From Kitasatospora sp. SUK 42 (GTDB taxonomy: Bacteria > Actinomycetota > Actinomycetes > Streptomycetales > Streptomycetaceae), in assembly GCF_015776785.2 (NCBI RefSeq), contig NZ_LFMD02000003.1:926823-990822 (forward strand): a stretch of 64,000 bases of DNA, given 5' to 3'. This document shows, in pieces, positions 37,905 through 48,535 of the stretch (the first letter of the stretch is position 1; each line of letters opens with the position of its first letter). The notes beneath the pieces are model-generated. The model worked only from the letters and a program-made list of their open reading frames with translations, had not been told where the DNA came from and did no database searches. Made by a program: the position numbers and the translations under genes.

Positions 37905-38054
37905 GCGGTACCTGCTTTCCTTGCTCGGTCGGAACCCCCGACGCCAGCCACCTGGGTACGGACACAGGAGCCTCTCCCCGGCCCTCCGCGCGAACGCGGC
38001 GACCTCGGGAAGGTGATGTGCTCGGGAGCAATGGCGTAGACACGCCGATGGTCA

Positions 38055-38083
38055 AGAATACGGACCGGCAGCCCAAGGGGCAA
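38055..38083 (-). promoter_or_regulatory. Promoter of rplU-rpmA
   Basis: TTGCCC and TATTCT are separated by exactly 17 bases on the minus strand; TATTCT is a good housekeeping -10. It lies just after the rne terminator hairpin. Confidence 0.65.
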
Positions 38084-38096
38084 ACCGGCCCGTACG

Positions 38097-38126
38097 GCCC
38101 GGGGCGGGAGAGCTCCCGCCCCGGGC
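38097..38126 (-). terminator. Terminator of rne
   Basis: Perfect 14-bp stem GCCCGGGGCGGGAG / CTCCCGCCCCGGGC with a two-base loop, 8 bases after the rne stop. It also isolates the rplU promoter. Confidence 0.85.
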
Positions 38127-38133
38127 GTGGGCA

Positions 38134-41100
38134 CTACTCGGCCGCCGTATCACCTTCGGCGGCCGCCGCCTTCTTGGCCGCCGCGCTGGTCCGCTTGGTC
38201 GCGGTCTTGCGGGCGGTGGTCTTCTTGGCCGCCGTGGCCGTCTTCTTGGCCACGGTCTTCTTGGCGGCGGTCTTCTTCGCGGCGGTCTTGCGGGCGGCCC
38301 GCTTCTTCGGCGCCGGGGCCTCCTCGGCCGGCGCCTCGGCGGGGGCCTCGGTGGCGGCTTCGGCGGCGGCCTCCACGGCGACCTCCGCAGCAGCCTCCGC
38401 GGCCGGGGTCTCGACGACCACGGCCTCCGCGACGACGACCGGCTCGGCCTCGGCCGCCGGGGCGGCGGCCTCCAGGGCCGCCTCCAGCGCCGCGTCGGCC
38501 TTCGCCTGCAGCACCACGATCTCGGCACCGGACGGCGAACCGGCCGGGGCCGTCGCCTTGCGCACCGCACGGCGGCGGGGGCGGCCGGCCGGAGCGGCGG
38601 CGGGGACCTCGGCCACCGGCTGCTCCTCGACCACCGGGGCCTCGGCGGCCGGAGCCTCGACGCCCGGGACCTCCAGGGCCAGCTGGCCCTCGATCTCCTC
38701 GCGCACCGGCTCGGCGGCCTCCACCACGGCCTCGACGAGCACCGGCTCGGCGGCCTCGACCACCGGCACGGCCTCGACGGCCTGCGGCTCCTCGTGGCCC
38801 GCCCCGCCCTTGCCCCGGCGACGGCGCTTGCCGCCGCCCGCGGGCGCCTCGGCCGCGGCCGGGGCGTGGACGTGGATGCTCGGCTGCTCCATGTGCACGA
38901 TCACACCGCGGCCGTTGCAGTGGACGCAGGGCTCGGAGAAGGACTCCAGCAGGCCCTGGCCGACGCGCTTGCGGGTCATCTGGACCAGGCCCAGCGAGGT
39001 GACCTCGGCCACCTGGTGCTTGGTCCGGTCCCGGCCCAGGCACTCCAGCAGGCGGCGCAGCACCAGGTCGCGGTTGGACTCCAGGACCATGTCGATGAAG
39101 TCGATCACGATGATGCCGCCGAGGTCGCGCAGCCGCAGCTGGCGCACGATCTCCTCGGCCGCCTCGATGTTGTTCCGGGTGACCGTCTCCTCCAGGTTGC
39201 CGCCCTGGCCGACGAACTTCCCGGTGTTGACGTCGATGACGACCATCGCCTCGGTGCGGTCGATCACCAGCGAACCGCCGCTGGGCAGCCAGACCTTGCG
39301 GTCCAGCGCCTTCATCAGCTGCTCGTCGATCCGGTAGGTGGCGAACACGTCCACCTCGGAGGTCCACCGCTGGAGCCGCTCGGCGAGGTCCGGGGCCACG
39401 TTGGAGACGTACTCGTGGATGGTCTTCCACGCCTCGTCGCCGGAGACGATGACCTTGCTGAAGTCCTCGTTGAAGATGTCGCGGACGACCCGGACGGTCA
39501 TGTCCGGCTCGCCGTACAGCAGCGCCGGGGCGTTGCCGGTCGCGGCCTTCTTCTGGATGTCCTCCCACTGCTGCTGCAGGCGCTGGACGTCGCGGGTCAG
39601 CTCCTCCTCGGAGGCGCCCTCGGCGGCGGTGCGCACGATGACGCCCGCGTCGTCCGGGACGATCTTCTTGAGGATCTGCTTCAGGCGCGCGCGCTCGTTC
39701 TCCGGCAGCTTGCGCGAGATGCCGGTCATCGAGCCCTCGGGCACGTAGACCAGGTAGCGGCCGGGCAGCGAGATCTGGCTGGTCAGGCGGGCGCCCTTGT
39801 GGCCGATCGGGTCCTTGGAGACCTGCACCAGGACGGACTGGCCGGACTTGAGCACCGACTCGATCCGGCGCGGGCCGCCGTGGCCGCCCAGCGCGCCGAA
39901 GTTGACCTCGCCGGCGTACAGCACCGCGTTGCGGCCCTTGCCGATGTCGACGAAGGCGGCCTCCATGGACGGCAGGACGTTCTGGACCTTGCCCAGGTAG
40001 ACGTTGCCGACGTACGAGGTGGCCTGCTCCTTGTTGACGTAGTGCTCGACCAGCACGCCGTCCTCAAGGACGCCGATCTGGGTCCGCTGGCCGTTCTGGC
40101 GCACCACCATGACGCGCTCGACCGACTCGCGGCGGGCCAGGAACTCGGCCTCGGTGATGATCGGCACCCGGCGGCGGCCCAGCTCACGGCCCTCGCGGCG
40201 GCGCTGCTTCTTCGCCTCCAGACGGGTCGAGCCCTTGATGGACTGCACCTCGTCCGGGTCGAACGACGGCTCGGTGGAGCGGCGGCGCGGCTCGCGCACC
40301 TTCACCACCGTGCGGACGCCGTCCTCGGTGGTCTCGGCGGTCTCGACGGCGCCGGCCTCACCGCTGCGGCGGCGACGGCGGCGACGGCGGCGCGACGAGG
40401 ACAGGCCCGCGGCCAGCTCGTCGTCCTCCTCGTCCTCCTCCGCCTCGGCGGCCGCGACCGGCTCCTCGGCGACGGGCTGCTCGGTCTCGGCGGCCTCGAC
40501 CTCCTCGGCCTCGCCACGGCGACGGCGGCGGCCGCCCCGGCGGCGACGGCGCGACGGACGGCCGTCCTCCTCCCACTCGCCCTCGGTCTCCGGACCGGCG
40601 GCGGGGGCCTCGACGACCGGCGCCTCGGCAACGGGCGCCTCCACGACGGGCGCCTTGACCGGAGCCTCGACGACCCGCTTGGCGCGGGCCGGCTCGACCC
40701 GGGTGCGGACCCGGCGGCGGCGGCCGACACCGCTGTACTCGAACTCGTCCTCCTCCTCGCGGGCGGCGGCAGCGGCGGCAGCCGGAGCCTCGACCGGCGC
40801 CGGGGCGGCGGCGGGCTGCTGCGGCGCCTGCGGCGCGACGAAGGGCGCGGGCTCCTGGAAGACCGGGGCCTGGAAGACCGCGGTGGCCGGGCGGACCGCG
40901 CGGCGGCGCACCCGGTGGTGCGGCTCGGCCTCGGCGGCCGGGGCGGGCTGGGCGACCGGCTCGGCGGCGACGGGCGCGGCCGGGGCGGCCTCCTCCTCGG
41001 CGGGCTCCTCCTCGACGGCGGGCTCCTCGGCCACCGGCTCCTCGACCGGGGCCTCGACCACCGGCGCGGCCTCGACCACGCGACGGCGGCGGGGGCGGCG

Positions 41101-41526
41101 GGCCGGAGCGGCGGGGGCCTCCTCGGCCACCGGCTCGGCGGCGACGGGGGCGGCGGGCGCGGGGGCCTCGGCGGCGGGCTCCTCGACGACCGGAGCCTCG
41201 GCGCGCTTGCGGGTCCGGCGGGCCCGAACGGGCTTCTCCGCCTTCTCTTCCTTCTTCTCGGCCTTCTCAGCCGGTGCCTCGACCGCGGCCTCGGCGGCGC
41301 CCGGAGCGGTGACCACGATCGCGGTCGCCTCCGGCGCACCGGCCGGAGCCTCGGCGCGCTTGCGGGTCCGGCGGGCGCGGACCGGCTTCTCGGCCGGGGC
41401 CGACTCGGCCGCCGGCTCCCGGCGACGACGGCGCGGCGGCGCGGCGGACGCGCCCTCGCCACCGGTCGCGGCGGTTTCGTTCTGTTCCGTTGCCGCAGAC
41501 TGCTGCGGATCGGTGTTATCGAGCAT
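38134..41526 (-). CDS. rne: Ribonuclease E/G family endoribonuclease (RNase ES)
   Basis: A 1130-residue Rne/Rng protein. As in Streptomyces RNase ES, the catalytic core (S1 domain from VPIITEAEFLARRESVERVMVV to the DNase-like domain, about residues 450-930) lies in the middle. It is flanked by a long acidic Ala/Glu/Pro/Arg-rich N-terminal half (about 440 residues with motifs RRRRR, RARRTRKRAEAP) and a C-terminal Ala/Lys-rich tail ending in AAKKTA-type repeats. The catalytic metal motif IVIDFIDMVLESNRD and the zinc-link CVHCNGRG are visible. It processes rRNA and degrades mRNA. ATG 41526 (MLDNTDPQQS) is chosen; earlier frame is not conserved-looking. Long structured leader upstream. Confidence 0.95.
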   Translation of the reverse strand: MLDNTDPQQSAATEQNETAATGGEGASAAPPRRRRREPAAESAPAEKPVRARRTRKRAEAPAGAPEATAIVVTAPGAAEAAVEAPAEKAEKKEEKAEKPVRARRTRKRAEAPVVEEPAAEAPAPAAPVAAEPVAEEAPAAPARRPRRRRVVEAAPVVEAPVEEPVAEEPAVEEEPAEEEAAPAAPVAAEPVAQPAPAAEAEPHHRVRRRAVRPATAVFQAPVFQEPAPFVAPQAPQQPAAAPAPVEAPAAAAAAAREEEDEFEYSGVGRRRRVRTRVEPARAKRVVEAPVKAPVVEAPVAEAPVVEAPAAGPETEGEWEEDGRPSRRRRRGGRRRRRGEAEEVEAAETEQPVAEEPVAAAEAEEDEEDDELAAGLSSSRRRRRRRRRSGEAGAVETAETTEDGVRTVVKVREPRRRSTEPSFDPDEVQSIKGSTRLEAKKQRRREGRELGRRRVPIITEAEFLARRESVERVMVVRQNGQRTQIGVLEDGVLVEHYVNKEQATSYVGNVYLGKVQNVLPSMEAAFVDIGKGRNAVLYAGEVNFGALGGHGGPRRIESVLKSGQSVLVQVSKDPIGHKGARLTSQISLPGRYLVYVPEGSMTGISRKLPENERARLKQILKKIVPDDAGVIVRTAAEGASEEELTRDVQRLQQQWEDIQKKAATGNAPALLYGEPDMTVRVVRDIFNEDFSKVIVSGDEAWKTIHEYVSNVAPDLAERLQRWTSEVDVFATYRIDEQLMKALDRKVWLPSGGSLVIDRTEAMVVIDVNTGKFVGQGGNLEETVTRNNIEAAEEIVRQLRLRDLGGIIVIDFIDMVLESNRDLVLRRLLECLGRDRTKHQVAEVTSLGLVQMTRKRVGQGLLESFSEPCVHCNGRGVIVHMEQPSIHVHAPAAAEAPAGGGKRRRRGKGGAGHEEPQAVEAVPVVEAAEPVLVEAVVEAAEPVREEIEGQLALEVPGVEAPAAEAPVVEEQPVAEVPAAAPAGRPRRRAVRKATAPAGSPSGAEIVVLQAKADAALEAALEAAAPAAEAEPVVVAEAVVVETPAAEAAAEVAVEAAAEAATEAPAEAPAEEAPAPKKRAARKTAAKKTAAKKTVAKKTATAAKKTTARKTATKRTSAAAKKAAAAEGDTAAE

Positions 41527-41961
41527 GCGGGTGGATCTCCCGTCAGGCCCCCGGGCTCCACATCCGGGCACGGCTCGGCACCAGTGGGTGGCCGGCATCG
41601 CGACGATGCTCGGGCCGGACCCTTTCACGGTGCCGCCGCGCGGACGCGAAGCCGCACAGGGGCTCGTAGTCTCGCTCGGCGCCCCGCACTCAGCGGGGTG
41701 TCGAAAGTCTTCTGGTCTGACCAGTCTTCTGAGGTTTTCCCAAGCTGCGCCGTCCCCCAACCCCGGGTGGCTCCCGGACGGGGTCCCGGGCCCACCGACC
41801 GTCCTGGTCGGCGGGCCCCGAGTGGCCGGCCTGTGCTGCGACGACGCTCGCTCCCCTGGGGAGCCGCGGAAACCCTGGAGGACCGTCGGGTCCAGTGAGG
41901 CACTGGACCCGGCCTCCGCCCCCTAGGCGGACGCGGTAGCGCGCGGCCCGGCAGCCGTTTC
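41527..41961 (-). other. Structured leader/intergenic region upstream of rne
   Basis: 435 bases without a gene. On the rne strand it holds hairpins at 41682-41698 (CCCCGC/GCGGGG), 41788-41818 (GGGCCC-CCGACC type, 13 bp) and 41890-41908 (GTCCAGT/ACTGGAC). A palindrome CTGGTC-T-GACCAG at 41712-41724 is flanked by two direct copies of AGTCTTCTG (41706 and 41723). The distal hairpins may terminate the upstream gene; the nearer elements are in the likely rne leader. Confidence 0.55.
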
Positions 41962-42723
41962 TCAGCCGGCCGGGGCCGCGGCGCGGTCGAGCGCCAGCGG
42001 GTCGGTCACCGTGCCCGACTCCTCGTCGAGCGGCCCCTGCGCCAGCCTGGTCACCTCTGCGGGGACCGGCGGCGCCAGGTCGGCCGTCGCACGGAGACCG
42101 GACAATACGTCGTCGGGTCGTACGGCGGGTGTGGCGTGTCGTACTACCAGGCGCAGTATCGCACAGGCACGGCCGGTCCGAACATCGCGGTCGGTTCCGA
42201 CCGCCGTGTCCGTCACGCCGTCGACCTGCGATTCGACGGCTTCGAGCGCCGCCACCGCACCGCGCGCGTCGAAGACCCGCACGCCGTTCTTGGTCCGGCG
42301 CTCGACCTCGACCTTCTCCTCGGCGAGGAACCGCGCGACCGCCAAAGCGGCCTCAACCGGCTCCACGCCGTCCAGCCGGACCAGCCACTCGGAGGCCTCC
42401 AGGCGCTCCACGAAGTTGGGCGTCCGGACCTCGACCGCGTCGATCACGTCAAGGCCCGCCGGCAGCGACTCGTCCAGCTGCGCCCGCAGCTGCTCGGGGT
42501 CGCGTACGGCGGCCAGACCGATCTCCAGGTACTCCGCCTCGCTCGCCACCCCGGTCGGGGCCGCGTTGGCGTAGGACACCTTCGGGTGCGGGGTGAAGCC
42601 GGCCGAGTAGGCCATCGGAACGGCGGACCGGCGCAGGGCGCGCTCGAAGGCGCGCTGGAAGTCGCGGTGGCTGGTGAAGCGGAGCCGGCCGCGCTTGGTG
42701 TAGCGGAGACGAATCCGCTGCAC
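41962..42723 (-). CDS. TIGR03936 family radical-SAM-associated protein (DUF2344)
   Basis: A 253-residue protein with the family opening IRLRYTKRGRLRFTSHRDFQRAFERALRR and AYSAGFTPHPKVSYANAAPTG. TIGR03936 proteins are found beside a TIGR03960 radical SAM protein and near RNase E/G and ribosomal genes; their role is unknown. GTG 42723 has no ribosome site. A CTG at 42765 would add LARRTPDGPPPAPT, has AAAGGA upstream, and is the only other in-frame option because a TGA lies three codons before it. The gene is downstream of the TIGR03960 gene on the same strand, separated by a very strong terminator. Confidence 0.93.
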   Translation of the reverse strand: MQRIRLRYTKRGRLRFTSHRDFQRAFERALRRSAVPMAYSAGFTPHPKVSYANAAPTGVASEAEYLEIGLAAVRDPEQLRAQLDESLPAGLDVIDAVEVRTPNFVERLEASEWLVRLDGVEPVEAALAVARFLAEEKVEVERRTKNGVRVFDARGAVAALEAVESQVDGVTDTAVGTDRDVRTGRACAILRLVVRHATPAVRPDDVLSGLRATADLAPPVPAEVTRLAQGPLDEESGTVTDPLALDRAAAPAG

Positions 42724-42930
42724 CGTCGGCGCGGGCGGCGGACCGTCGGGCGTACGGCGTGCCAGGGTCGCTCAGTCCTTTAGTCAATTGTCCCCGTCCG
42801 GCGTGGCACATTCCCGCCACTGTCCGGACTCTGTCACCTCAAAGGGTACGCGCCCCGCCACCCCACTCGCTCCGCCCCTGGTCAGAGCGGCCCCTCAACC
42901 GCCGCACCAGCCGCGGACCCGGTCTCCACA

Positions 42931-42976
42931 CGTGGGTTCCCCCGCGCCGGACTGATCCGGCGCGGGGGAACCCACG
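42931..42976 (-). terminator. Perfect 21-bp terminator stem after the radical SAM gene
   Basis: Arms 42931-42951 and 42956-42976 are fully complementary (CGTGGGTTCCCCCG...TCCGGCGCGGGGGAACCCACG) around CTGA, 13 bases past the stop. Strongest hairpin in the window. Confidence 0.9.
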
Positions 42977-42989
42977 AGGAGCACGGGGA

Positions 42990-44918
<1,929 letters not shown>

Positions 44919-45021
44919 GTACTAGGAACCCTTACGACGTGATTCGGTGCCGCGAGTCGGCACGGGAGGGGTGACCCTCAAGGGTAGCCCAATCCGGGGA
45001 TCCGCCCGTCGGCCGCGGTCC

Positions 45022-45126
45022 CGGCTCCCGACCGGCCCCCGACCGCCCCCCGAACAACCCCCGACCGACCCTCGGCCGACCCCCGAACGACCCTCGGCCG
45101 ACCCCCGAGCGACCCATGGCGACCCC
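45022..45126. repeat. Degenerate tandem repeat, two near-perfect 22-bp units
   Basis: GACCCTCGGCC-GACCCCCGAAC at 45067 is followed directly by GACCCTCGGCC-GACCCCCGAGC at 45089, with decayed copies on both sides. Strongly C-rich on the plus strand, G-rich on the minus. It sits in the 541-base gap between two divergent genes. Confidence 0.75.
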
Positions 45127-45459
45127 CCGTACGCCCCCGCGCGATCCGGGCCGCCCGTGCCCGCCCGTGCCCGCCCCGGCACGCGCAGTGCGCGCCCGCC
45201 GCCCGGCGCCGTCCGCCGTTGACACGCCCGGACGGCCCGTGCGGTACTGACAGGGCCCTGCCCAAGGCCCTGTACCCCTTCCGGAGAGGGGAGTTGGGTC
45301 GTACGCTCGGCCAACGCCGACTCCCCCGGCGGCCCGTCCCCCGTTCCTCCGCGACCCCTCCCCCGGGCCCGCGGAGCCCGTCCCCGGCCCGCAGGCCGCG
45401 TCCGGCGGCGCGCGCACGCCCGCGCCCCGGCGGCCGTACGACCGGTCGCAAGGAGAACC
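45127..45459. other. Promoter region of the M14 peptidase gene
   Basis: 333 bases with no gene. An inverted repeat CAGGGCC-CTGCCCAA-GGCCCTG lies at 45251-45272 and a -10-like TACGCT near 45303. AAGGAG immediately precedes the M14 start. No confident promoter. Confidence 0.4.
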
Positions 45460-46761
45460 ATGACCGACACCGGTCGGCGGGTCCGGCCCCTGCGGACCCT
45501 CGACGCCCGGCCGGCCCGCTACCCCTCGCAGGCGCAGGCCGAGTCCGCGGCCAGGCGGCTCGCCCTGCGCCACCCGGACCGCTGCCGACTGCGCGAGGTG
45601 GGCCGCTCCCGGGCCGGCCGCCCGCTGCTGCTGCTCTCCGTCGACCGCGGCCCGCGCGCCGCGCTGGTGGTCGGCGGCCCGCACCCCAACGAGCCGATCG
45701 GCACGGCCTCCGCCGTCCGCCTGGCCGAGGTGCTGCTGGAGCGCCCCGCCCGCCCCGGCCTGTCCTGGCACCTGCTGCTCTGCCTGGATCCGGACGGCGC
45801 CGCGCTCAACGCCGGCTGGCTGGACGGCCCGCTCACCATGCGCCGCCACTACGAGCACTTCTTCCGCCCCGCCTTCGAGGAGCAGCCCGAGCTGCTGCCC
45901 GCCCCCGGCTCCGGCCGCCCGCCGATGCCGGAGAGCGTGGCGCTGACCGGCCTGATCGACGAGCTGCGCCCGTTCCTCCAGTGCTCGCTGCACGGGGTGG
46001 ACTTCGGCGGCGCCTTCGTGCAGCTGACCGACCCGGTACGCGGCCTGGCCGAGCGCTTCGCCCGTTCCGCGGACCGGGCCGGTCTGCCGCTGGACGTGGA
46101 CTCCTACGACGCGGTCGGCTGGACCAGCCCCGCGCCGGGCACCTACCTGATGCCGACGCCCGGCAGCGCGGACACCTCCCGGGCGCTGCCGGACGAACCC
46201 GAGCTGTCCACCTGGTCGTACGCCGCCCGGTACGGCGCGGTCACGGCCGTCCTGGAGGTTCCGATGTGGGCGGTGGACGCGGTCGGCGACGGCCGTCCGC
46301 ACCCGGCCGGGCCGCAGGCCGTGCGGGACGCCGCGCACGGGCTCACCGAGCGCGCCGAGGAGCTGTCCGCGCTGCTCGCCCGCGTCCCGGCGCAGGCCCG
46401 GAAGGAGCACGGGCCGCTGGTGCGCACCGCCGAGTTCAATCTGGCGGTGGCGCCGCGGGTGGCCGACGAGTGGCTGGAGCTCTGGTGCCCCCGGCCGTTG
46501 AGCGCCTCCCGGGCGACCACCGCCGGGCTGGTGGCCGCCCGGCTGCCGCTGCGGGTCGCCTCGATCCTGCTGCGGCTGCTCGCCGATGCCCGCGGTCCGG
46601 CCGCGGAGGCCGCCCGTGAGCGCGCCCGGGCCGTGGTCACCGAGAGCCTGGACCGGCTGCGCCACCGTTTCGGCGCCCGCTGGGTGCCGGTCCAGGAGCA
46701 GTTGGCGCACCAGACCCGCGCGGTGCTCACCGCCGCCGACTGCCTGCTCCAGCCGATCTGA
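45460..46761 (+). CDS. M14 family zinc carboxypeptidase-like protein, no signal peptide
   Basis: A 433-residue member of the M14 fold. Zinc-ligand motif HPNE is at residues 75-78 (GGPHPNEPIG) and the third His in SLHG at about 178. The presumed catalytic Glu is in VLEVPMW near 266. No signal peptide or membrane helix is seen, so it should act in the cytoplasm, unlike secreted carboxypeptidases. It resembles succinylglutamate desuccinylase/aminoacylase-type M14 proteins in having HPNE. Its substrate could be a small amide or a peptide; a peptidoglycan fragment is possible. AAGGAG before ATG 45460. Confidence 0.85.
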   Translation: MTDTGRRVRPLRTLDARPARYPSQAQAESAARRLALRHPDRCRLREVGRSRAGRPLLLLSVDRGPRAALVVGGPHPNEPIGTASAVRLAEVLLERPARPGLSWHLLLCLDPDGAALNAGWLDGPLTMRRHYEHFFRPAFEEQPELLPAPGSGRPPMPESVALTGLIDELRPFLQCSLHGVDFGGAFVQLTDPVRGLAERFARSADRAGLPLDVDSYDAVGWTSPAPGTYLMPTPGSADTSRALPDEPELSTWSYAARYGAVTAVLEVPMWAVDAVGDGRPHPAGPQAVRDAAHGLTERAEELSALLARVPAQARKEHGPLVRTAEFNLAVAPRVADEWLELWCPRPLSASRATTAGLVAARLPLRVASILLRLLADARGPAAEAARERARAVVTESLDRLRHRFGARWVPVQEQLAHQTRAVLTAADCLLQPI

Positions 46762-46768
46762 CGCATAG

Positions 46769-47836
46769 TCAACCATCAAGCAGTGAGCGGAGGATGGGCC
46801 CGATCTGGCCCGCCAGCCGGTGCTCGCCCGCGGGCGTCGGGTGCAGTCCGTCCACGTACACCTCCTCGGCCTCGGCGAGCGGCAGCACCTGCCGCCCGTC
46901 GATCAGGTGCAGCCGGGTGTCGCCGAGCCCCTGGAGCACCCGGACGGCGTCGCCGGTGAGTTCGCGGATGCCCGCCAGGGTGAGTCCGGCGGCGTTGACG
47001 GTCTGCTCGCGTTCCACCGAGGGCAGCGCGGCGACCACGGCGATCTCCGCGTCGGGCTGCGCGTCCCGGATCGTCTCGACGAAGCCGCACACCGCCGGCC
47101 CCCAGCTGCGCGCGGTGAACGCGCCGCGCAGGTAGGCGTTGGTGCCGATCTCCAGGGTGACCAGTTCGGCCGGGGTGTCCCGGACGACCCGGGCGACCAG
47201 CGGGTCCAGGTAGGCCTCGCCGGCGAAGCCGAGGTTGCGCAGCCGCCAGCCGTGCCGCCGGGCGACGAGCGAGGCCCAGCTCTCGGACGGCCCGTGCGGG
47301 TACATCGCGTGGGTCAGCGAACTCCCGTACGCCACCCAGCGCGCGCCGTCCCGCCGTGCCGGTTCCAGCAGTCGGTGGCCGTGGAAGCCGACCGGCCCCA
47401 GCCAGGTGCGGGAGAGCTGCGGCAGCCACACCTCGACGTCGGCGGGCTTTCCCGGCAGCGCCACGGCGAGGCGGCCGGTTCCACCGCCCGCCGGGCGCCA
47501 GCGGTGGGCGAGGCGGCCGTCGACCAGGACGTCCAGCGGTCCGTCGCCGGGCTCCGCCGCGAGTTCCAGCAGCAGCCGGTCGGCGTCGGTGCGGACGGCG
47601 AAGCGGGCGCCGACCGGGAGTCGGGCGAGCCGGGCGAAGTTGGCGGAGAGCGTGGTGGCGACGCGCTCCTGTGGCAGGCGCAGCGGCAGCAGGAGGCCGC
47701 CCCGGGCCTCGAAGCCGCAGATCCCGTCCCAGCCGAGCCGTGGATCGTCCGGCGCCAGGTTCTCGGCCGCACCGTCCGGGCCCGTCACGCCCGCCCGATC
47801 CCGCCCCGTCAGGTCCGGCCCCATCTCCTGCCCCAT
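46769..47836 (-). CDS. SGNH/GDSL family hydrolase with N-terminal beta-sandwich domain
   Basis: A 355-residue hydrolase. The N-terminal 150 residues form a predicted beta domain (carbohydrate-esterase-like, with DRLLLELAAEPGDGPLDVLVDG). The SGNH domain follows: block I VAYGSSLTHAMYPHG (nucleophile Ser near 172), block III LEIGTNAYL, block V EVYVDGLHPTPAGEHRL with the Asp/His pair. Likely a carbohydrate acetyl-esterase or a small lipase. No signal peptide visible. It is divergent from the MarR regulator, which may control it. ATG 47836. Confidence 0.9.
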   Translation of the reverse strand: MGQEMGPDLTGRDRAGVTGPDGAAENLAPDDPRLGWDGICGFEARGGLLLPLRLPQERVATTLSANFARLARLPVGARFAVRTDADRLLLELAAEPGDGPLDVLVDGRLAHRWRPAGGGTGRLAVALPGKPADVEVWLPQLSRTWLGPVGFHGHRLLEPARRDGARWVAYGSSLTHAMYPHGPSESWASLVARRHGWRLRNLGFAGEAYLDPLVARVVRDTPAELVTLEIGTNAYLRGAFTARSWGPAVCGFVETIRDAQPDAEIAVVAALPSVEREQTVNAAGLTLAGIRELTGDAVRVLQGLGDTRLHLIDGRQVLPLAEAEEVYVDGLHPTPAGEHRLAGQIGPILRSLLDG

Positions 47837-47921
47837 GTCCCGCCCCCCAAGTTCATCTCACCCGAAACAATCTGATGTTCAATCACCTACACTGCGAACG
47901 TAGCTCGGCAAATCATCTTCC

Positions 47922-47950
47922 GTCAAACATTCTCTGGGGAGCGTTATGCT
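47922..47950 (+). promoter_or_regulatory. Probable promoter of the MarR gene in an AT-rich divergent gap
   Basis: GTCAAA and TATGCT are 17 bases apart; TATGCT is a good -10. The whole 143-base divergent gap (47837-47979) is unusually AT-rich. On the other strand TTGCCG and TAGGTG, 16 apart, could drive the SGNH gene. Confidence 0.45.
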
Positions 47951-47979
47951 GCTGACCGTCCACCACCGAAGGAGCCCCG

Positions 47980-48486
47980 ATGGCCACCGCCCCCCGGACC
48001 TCCCGCCCCAGTTCGCCCAGCCGGGCGGACGACACCGGCCAACGCCGCCGCTACTTCGCAGCCCTGACCCGGGAGCGCCCCGACGTCGCACTCTGCCGAG
48101 CCACCACCCTGGTCGCCCGCAGCATCGACGCGCAGCTCGCCGACGGCCCGTTGACGGTGGCCCAGCACCTGGTGCTGAAGATGCTGGACGCGGTCGGCAG
48201 CTGCTCCCAGCAGGAGCTGAGCGAGCAGCTGCGGATAGACCGCAGCGTGATGGTCGGCTGCGTGGACGGTCTGGAGGACGCCGGCCTGGTGCTCCGCGAG
48301 CGCCACCCGCTCGACCGCCGCGCCTACGCCGTCACCCTCACCGCCGAGGGCCGCACCGCGCTCGCCGAGGCCGAACTGGCCATGGCCCCGGTCCTGGAGC
48401 GCACCTTCGCGCCGCTCACCCCGCAGGAGCGGCAGACCCTGATCAGCCTCACCCGCAAGCTCCTCGCCCTGCCGCCGGCCGACTGA
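47980..48486 (+). CDS. MarR family transcriptional regulator
   Basis: A 168-residue winged-helix regulator: helix-turn-helix CSQQELSEQLRIDRSVMVGCVDGLEDAGLVLRERHPLDRRAYAVTLT and a dimerisation helix at the C-terminus. The wing Asp/Arg (DRRAY) is conserved. GAAGGAG precedes ATG 47980. Divergent from the SGNH hydrolase and 49 bases upstream of the nitroreductase, so it likely controls one or both, with a phenolic or quinone inducer typical of the family. Confidence 0.93.
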   Translation: MATAPRTSRPSSPSRADDTGQRRRYFAALTRERPDVALCRATTLVARSIDAQLADGPLTVAQHLVLKMLDAVGSCSQQELSEQLRIDRSVMVGCVDGLEDAGLVLRERHPLDRRAYAVTLTAEGRTALAEAELAMAPVLERTFAPLTPQERQTLISLTRKLLALPPAD

Positions 48487-48535
48487 CGCCCACCGGGCCC
48501 GGCTGCCCAGGGCACCCGACCCCGGAGGCCGCCCC

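Noticed and set aside
37905..38054. L21 leader autoregulatory RNA
   Set aside because: A roughly 140-base leader exists but I could not identify a conserved fold by eye.
41962..42765. CTG start for the TIGR03936 gene as a firm call
   Set aside because: The GTG at 42723 already keeps the conserved domain, so the CTG extension is only an alternative.
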